Below are positions 62,438 through 64,000 of a stretch of DNA of 64,000 nt, in pieces (the stretch's first letter is position 1; each line of letters begins with the position of its first letter). The DNA lies in NCBI GenBank assembly GCA_019722365.1, contig JADFUC010002381.1:201001-265000 (forward strand), written 5' to 3'. Source of the DNA: Lithospermum erythrorhizon (lineage: Eukaryota > Streptophyta > Magnoliopsida > Boraginales > Boraginaceae). The translations under genes were made by a program, and so were the position numbers. The notes beneath the pieces were generated by a model. It did no database searches and was not told where the DNA came from. It saw only the letters and a list, made by a program, of their open reading frames with translations.

Positions 62438-64000
62438 ATGCCCACAGATTCCAGCTACAGAACCAGGTACTTACTTTTCCCCATATTGATAATCCCAAAA
62501 TAAACAATCATTTTATGCTAAAATTGAAATTATCTAGAAATTTGGTGATGTAAGAGTAATATGCTGGTTAATGTAAGTTGGATTGACAGGTACATTGACA
62601 GTTGCTCAATACAAGGGGTTCAGCCTAATAAAGCAATCATCCATGCAATGCGTATGGTTAGTTAATGTTAAATAAGTCGCAAGGATTCTTTTTTATGACT
62701 CAATGGTTGTAATTTGGCTCAGGCTAAGCTCAACAAGGCCCAACGTAGAGGTTGTACTTTGGTTGTATTATTGGATACCTTAAAGGATCCTGATTTCCGT
62801 CCAGTTTTCGACCTCTTTATGCAAATTGATGCTTCTGAGATTGATGCTGTCGACATAATCAATAGCTCTCCATGCCCCCTCGATGGCGGTTATGTATTGT
62901 CATTACTCCGTGCTGTCAATAGAAAGCTCCGGATTGTTGATCTCCAAGATGCATCGCTTGGGAACAATTCCCTACTGTATGCGCATCTCTCTACTTATTG
63001 TGTTGTTAATGTATGTGCTCTCTTAACTCATTTTTCTGCCTCTGTACTAGGGATCTTTCACAACGAGGCTTAAGATGCCAAGTTCTCAACCTCAAATCAT
63101 CCCACTTTCGGAGATTGAATATTTCTGGGAATTTCGAGCATATGCATACACTTAATTTGGATTTTAGTACTTCACTCTCCGGCTTTCGTGAGGATTGTTT
63201 TCTCAATATGCCAAATCTGAAGTTTCTCTCTCTATGTGAGACAAGAATCGTGAATCTCTGGACAACCAGTGCTGCTCTAATCAAACTTCCATCTTTGGTT
63301 GAACTCCGATTTCAGTATTGTTTGAACTGTGATGGCAAGGAACTTGGTCGTGCTGCCAGAAACATTTTGTGTTGCAATGAAGAAGTAGGTTATTCCACAT
63401 TTCCACAGCCGGACAATGGAAGACAGGTCATTTCGAGTCTGGATCTACGGCATCTAAGTAGTATTGCTGAACCTGAAGTATCAATATTAAATGGTGAAGA
63501 TAATTCATTTGGTGATTTAAAAATGGAAGAGGAAACTACAAGCTTCTATCATGGAAATCCCGATAGTCAAACTACATCTGAAGATTTCTCAGATTGTGAG
63601 GTTAACTTTTCCCCTCACCGCCGAGTCATCAATTTACCATCTTTCATCACAAATGCACCCCCAGGTTTTGATGAGTTTGTCAATAAATGTAGATGACTTC
63701 AACGTGACATTTTATGATTCACCTGTAGTCTATGAGATTATTCATGTTATCTATTGAAGTACTATGATGTCTATGTGTTGAAGAGGGTGACAAAGGATTC
63801 TTATCAAATCTGGTTGGGTCGAGAAATAACAAGTACATTGTAAAATGCCATGAATTATAATCGTAATTATTACCTTTACAATTAATTATTTATCCCATTT
63901 TTTAAGAAGATTAAATGAAAGAGTACTGACCTTCATATCGTTGGATATCAGATATTTGATAGTTATTCTGAGGAGCAAGATGAAATTGAATTTTCTCCAA
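62438..64000 (+). CDS. LRR (probably LRR/WD40) protein, 5' part
   Basis: Four exons are visible: 62438-62466, 62590-62656, 62723-62976 and 63051-63688, joined in consistent phases (319 residues so far). The start MPTDSSYRTRYIDSCSIQGV leads to RRGCTLVVLLDTLKDPDFRP and ASEIDAVDIINSS, then leucine-rich repeats (LRCQVLNLKSSHFRRLN, MHTLNLDFSTSLSGFRED, MPNLKFLSLCETRIVNLWTT, LPSLVELRFQYC). The last exon ends NLPSFITNAPPGFDEFVNK in phase 1 at a GT donor. From memory of the family, the missing C-terminal half should carry WD40 repeats, but this is not in the window. No function is firmly known. The stop codon just after 63688 is inside the predicted intron. The next exon was not identified before the window ends. 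Confidence 0.78.

Noticed and set aside
63930..64000. Possible next exon of the LRR gene after ATATCAG
   Set aside because: Joined to the exon ending at 63688, it reads a stop almost at once, so the phase does not fit.

Overview
This is nuclear DNA of a flowering plant, almost certainly a eudicot. The evidence is multi-exon genes with GT-AG introns, plant-only families (NPH3, QWRF, DUF936, DUF620, CYSTM, kiwellin, clade D PP2C, classical arabinogalactan protein), AT-rich intergenic DNA, and relics of MITEs, SINEs and LINEs. Repeated short words such as ACTCCGTAT recall Caryophyllales or Convolvulaceae genomes, but I cannot fix the species.

Layout. 1-2.6 kb: a three-exon CYSTM tail gene with a retroposon-like GC-rich insertion just upstream of its TATA box. 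3.6-5.8 kb: a probable plastid GNAT-like protein and an unrecognised charged 260-residue protein. 6.2-10.3 kb: a small MEGLIP-type protein, a broken kiwellin copy and a DUF936 protein. 11.0-13.9 kb (minus): chaperonin CPN60 alpha-2. 14-19.8 kb: transposon relics, a LINE fragment and a tandem duplication in AT-rich DNA. 19.8-22.6 kb: an NPH3/BTB protein. 23.5-27.1 kb (minus): a QWRF/AUG8-type microtubule protein with a broken first exon. 27-34.8 kb: a gene desert with very AT-rich repeat-like DNA. 34.8-36.6 kb: a polyamine/amino acid transporter with a broken 5' part. 37.2-38.7 kb (minus): an Mpv17/PMP22 protein with a damaged exon 1. 42.6-46.4 kb: a clade D PP2C and the SWIM protein SWS1. 47.4-47.6 kb (minus): a SWIB-domain fragment. 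48.9-50.6 kb: a classical arabinogalactan protein with a GPI signal. 50.6-57.1 kb: gene-poor. 57.1-58.7 kb (minus): a DUF620 protein. 59.8-61.5 kb: SINE and LINE relics. 62.4 kb to the edge: the 5' part of an LRR (probably LRR/WD40) protein that runs out of the window.

The genes do not form a pathway or cluster; they are ordinary independent plant genes. I see no CRISPR array, operon, phage or biosynthetic cluster, and no clear new biological system. The most notable pattern is that several conserved genes (QWRF, PUT transporter, Mpv17, DUF620, kiwellin, SWIB) carry one- or few-base frame breaks next to perfectly kept exons and splice sites. Either several genes are freshly decayed or the assembly has uncorrected indels. 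Other genes (CPN60A2, NPH3, DUF936, PP2C, SWS1, AGP, CYSTM) splice into clean full-length frames. All exon models were built by eye from reading frame, GT-AG sites and remembered family sequence, without any search.
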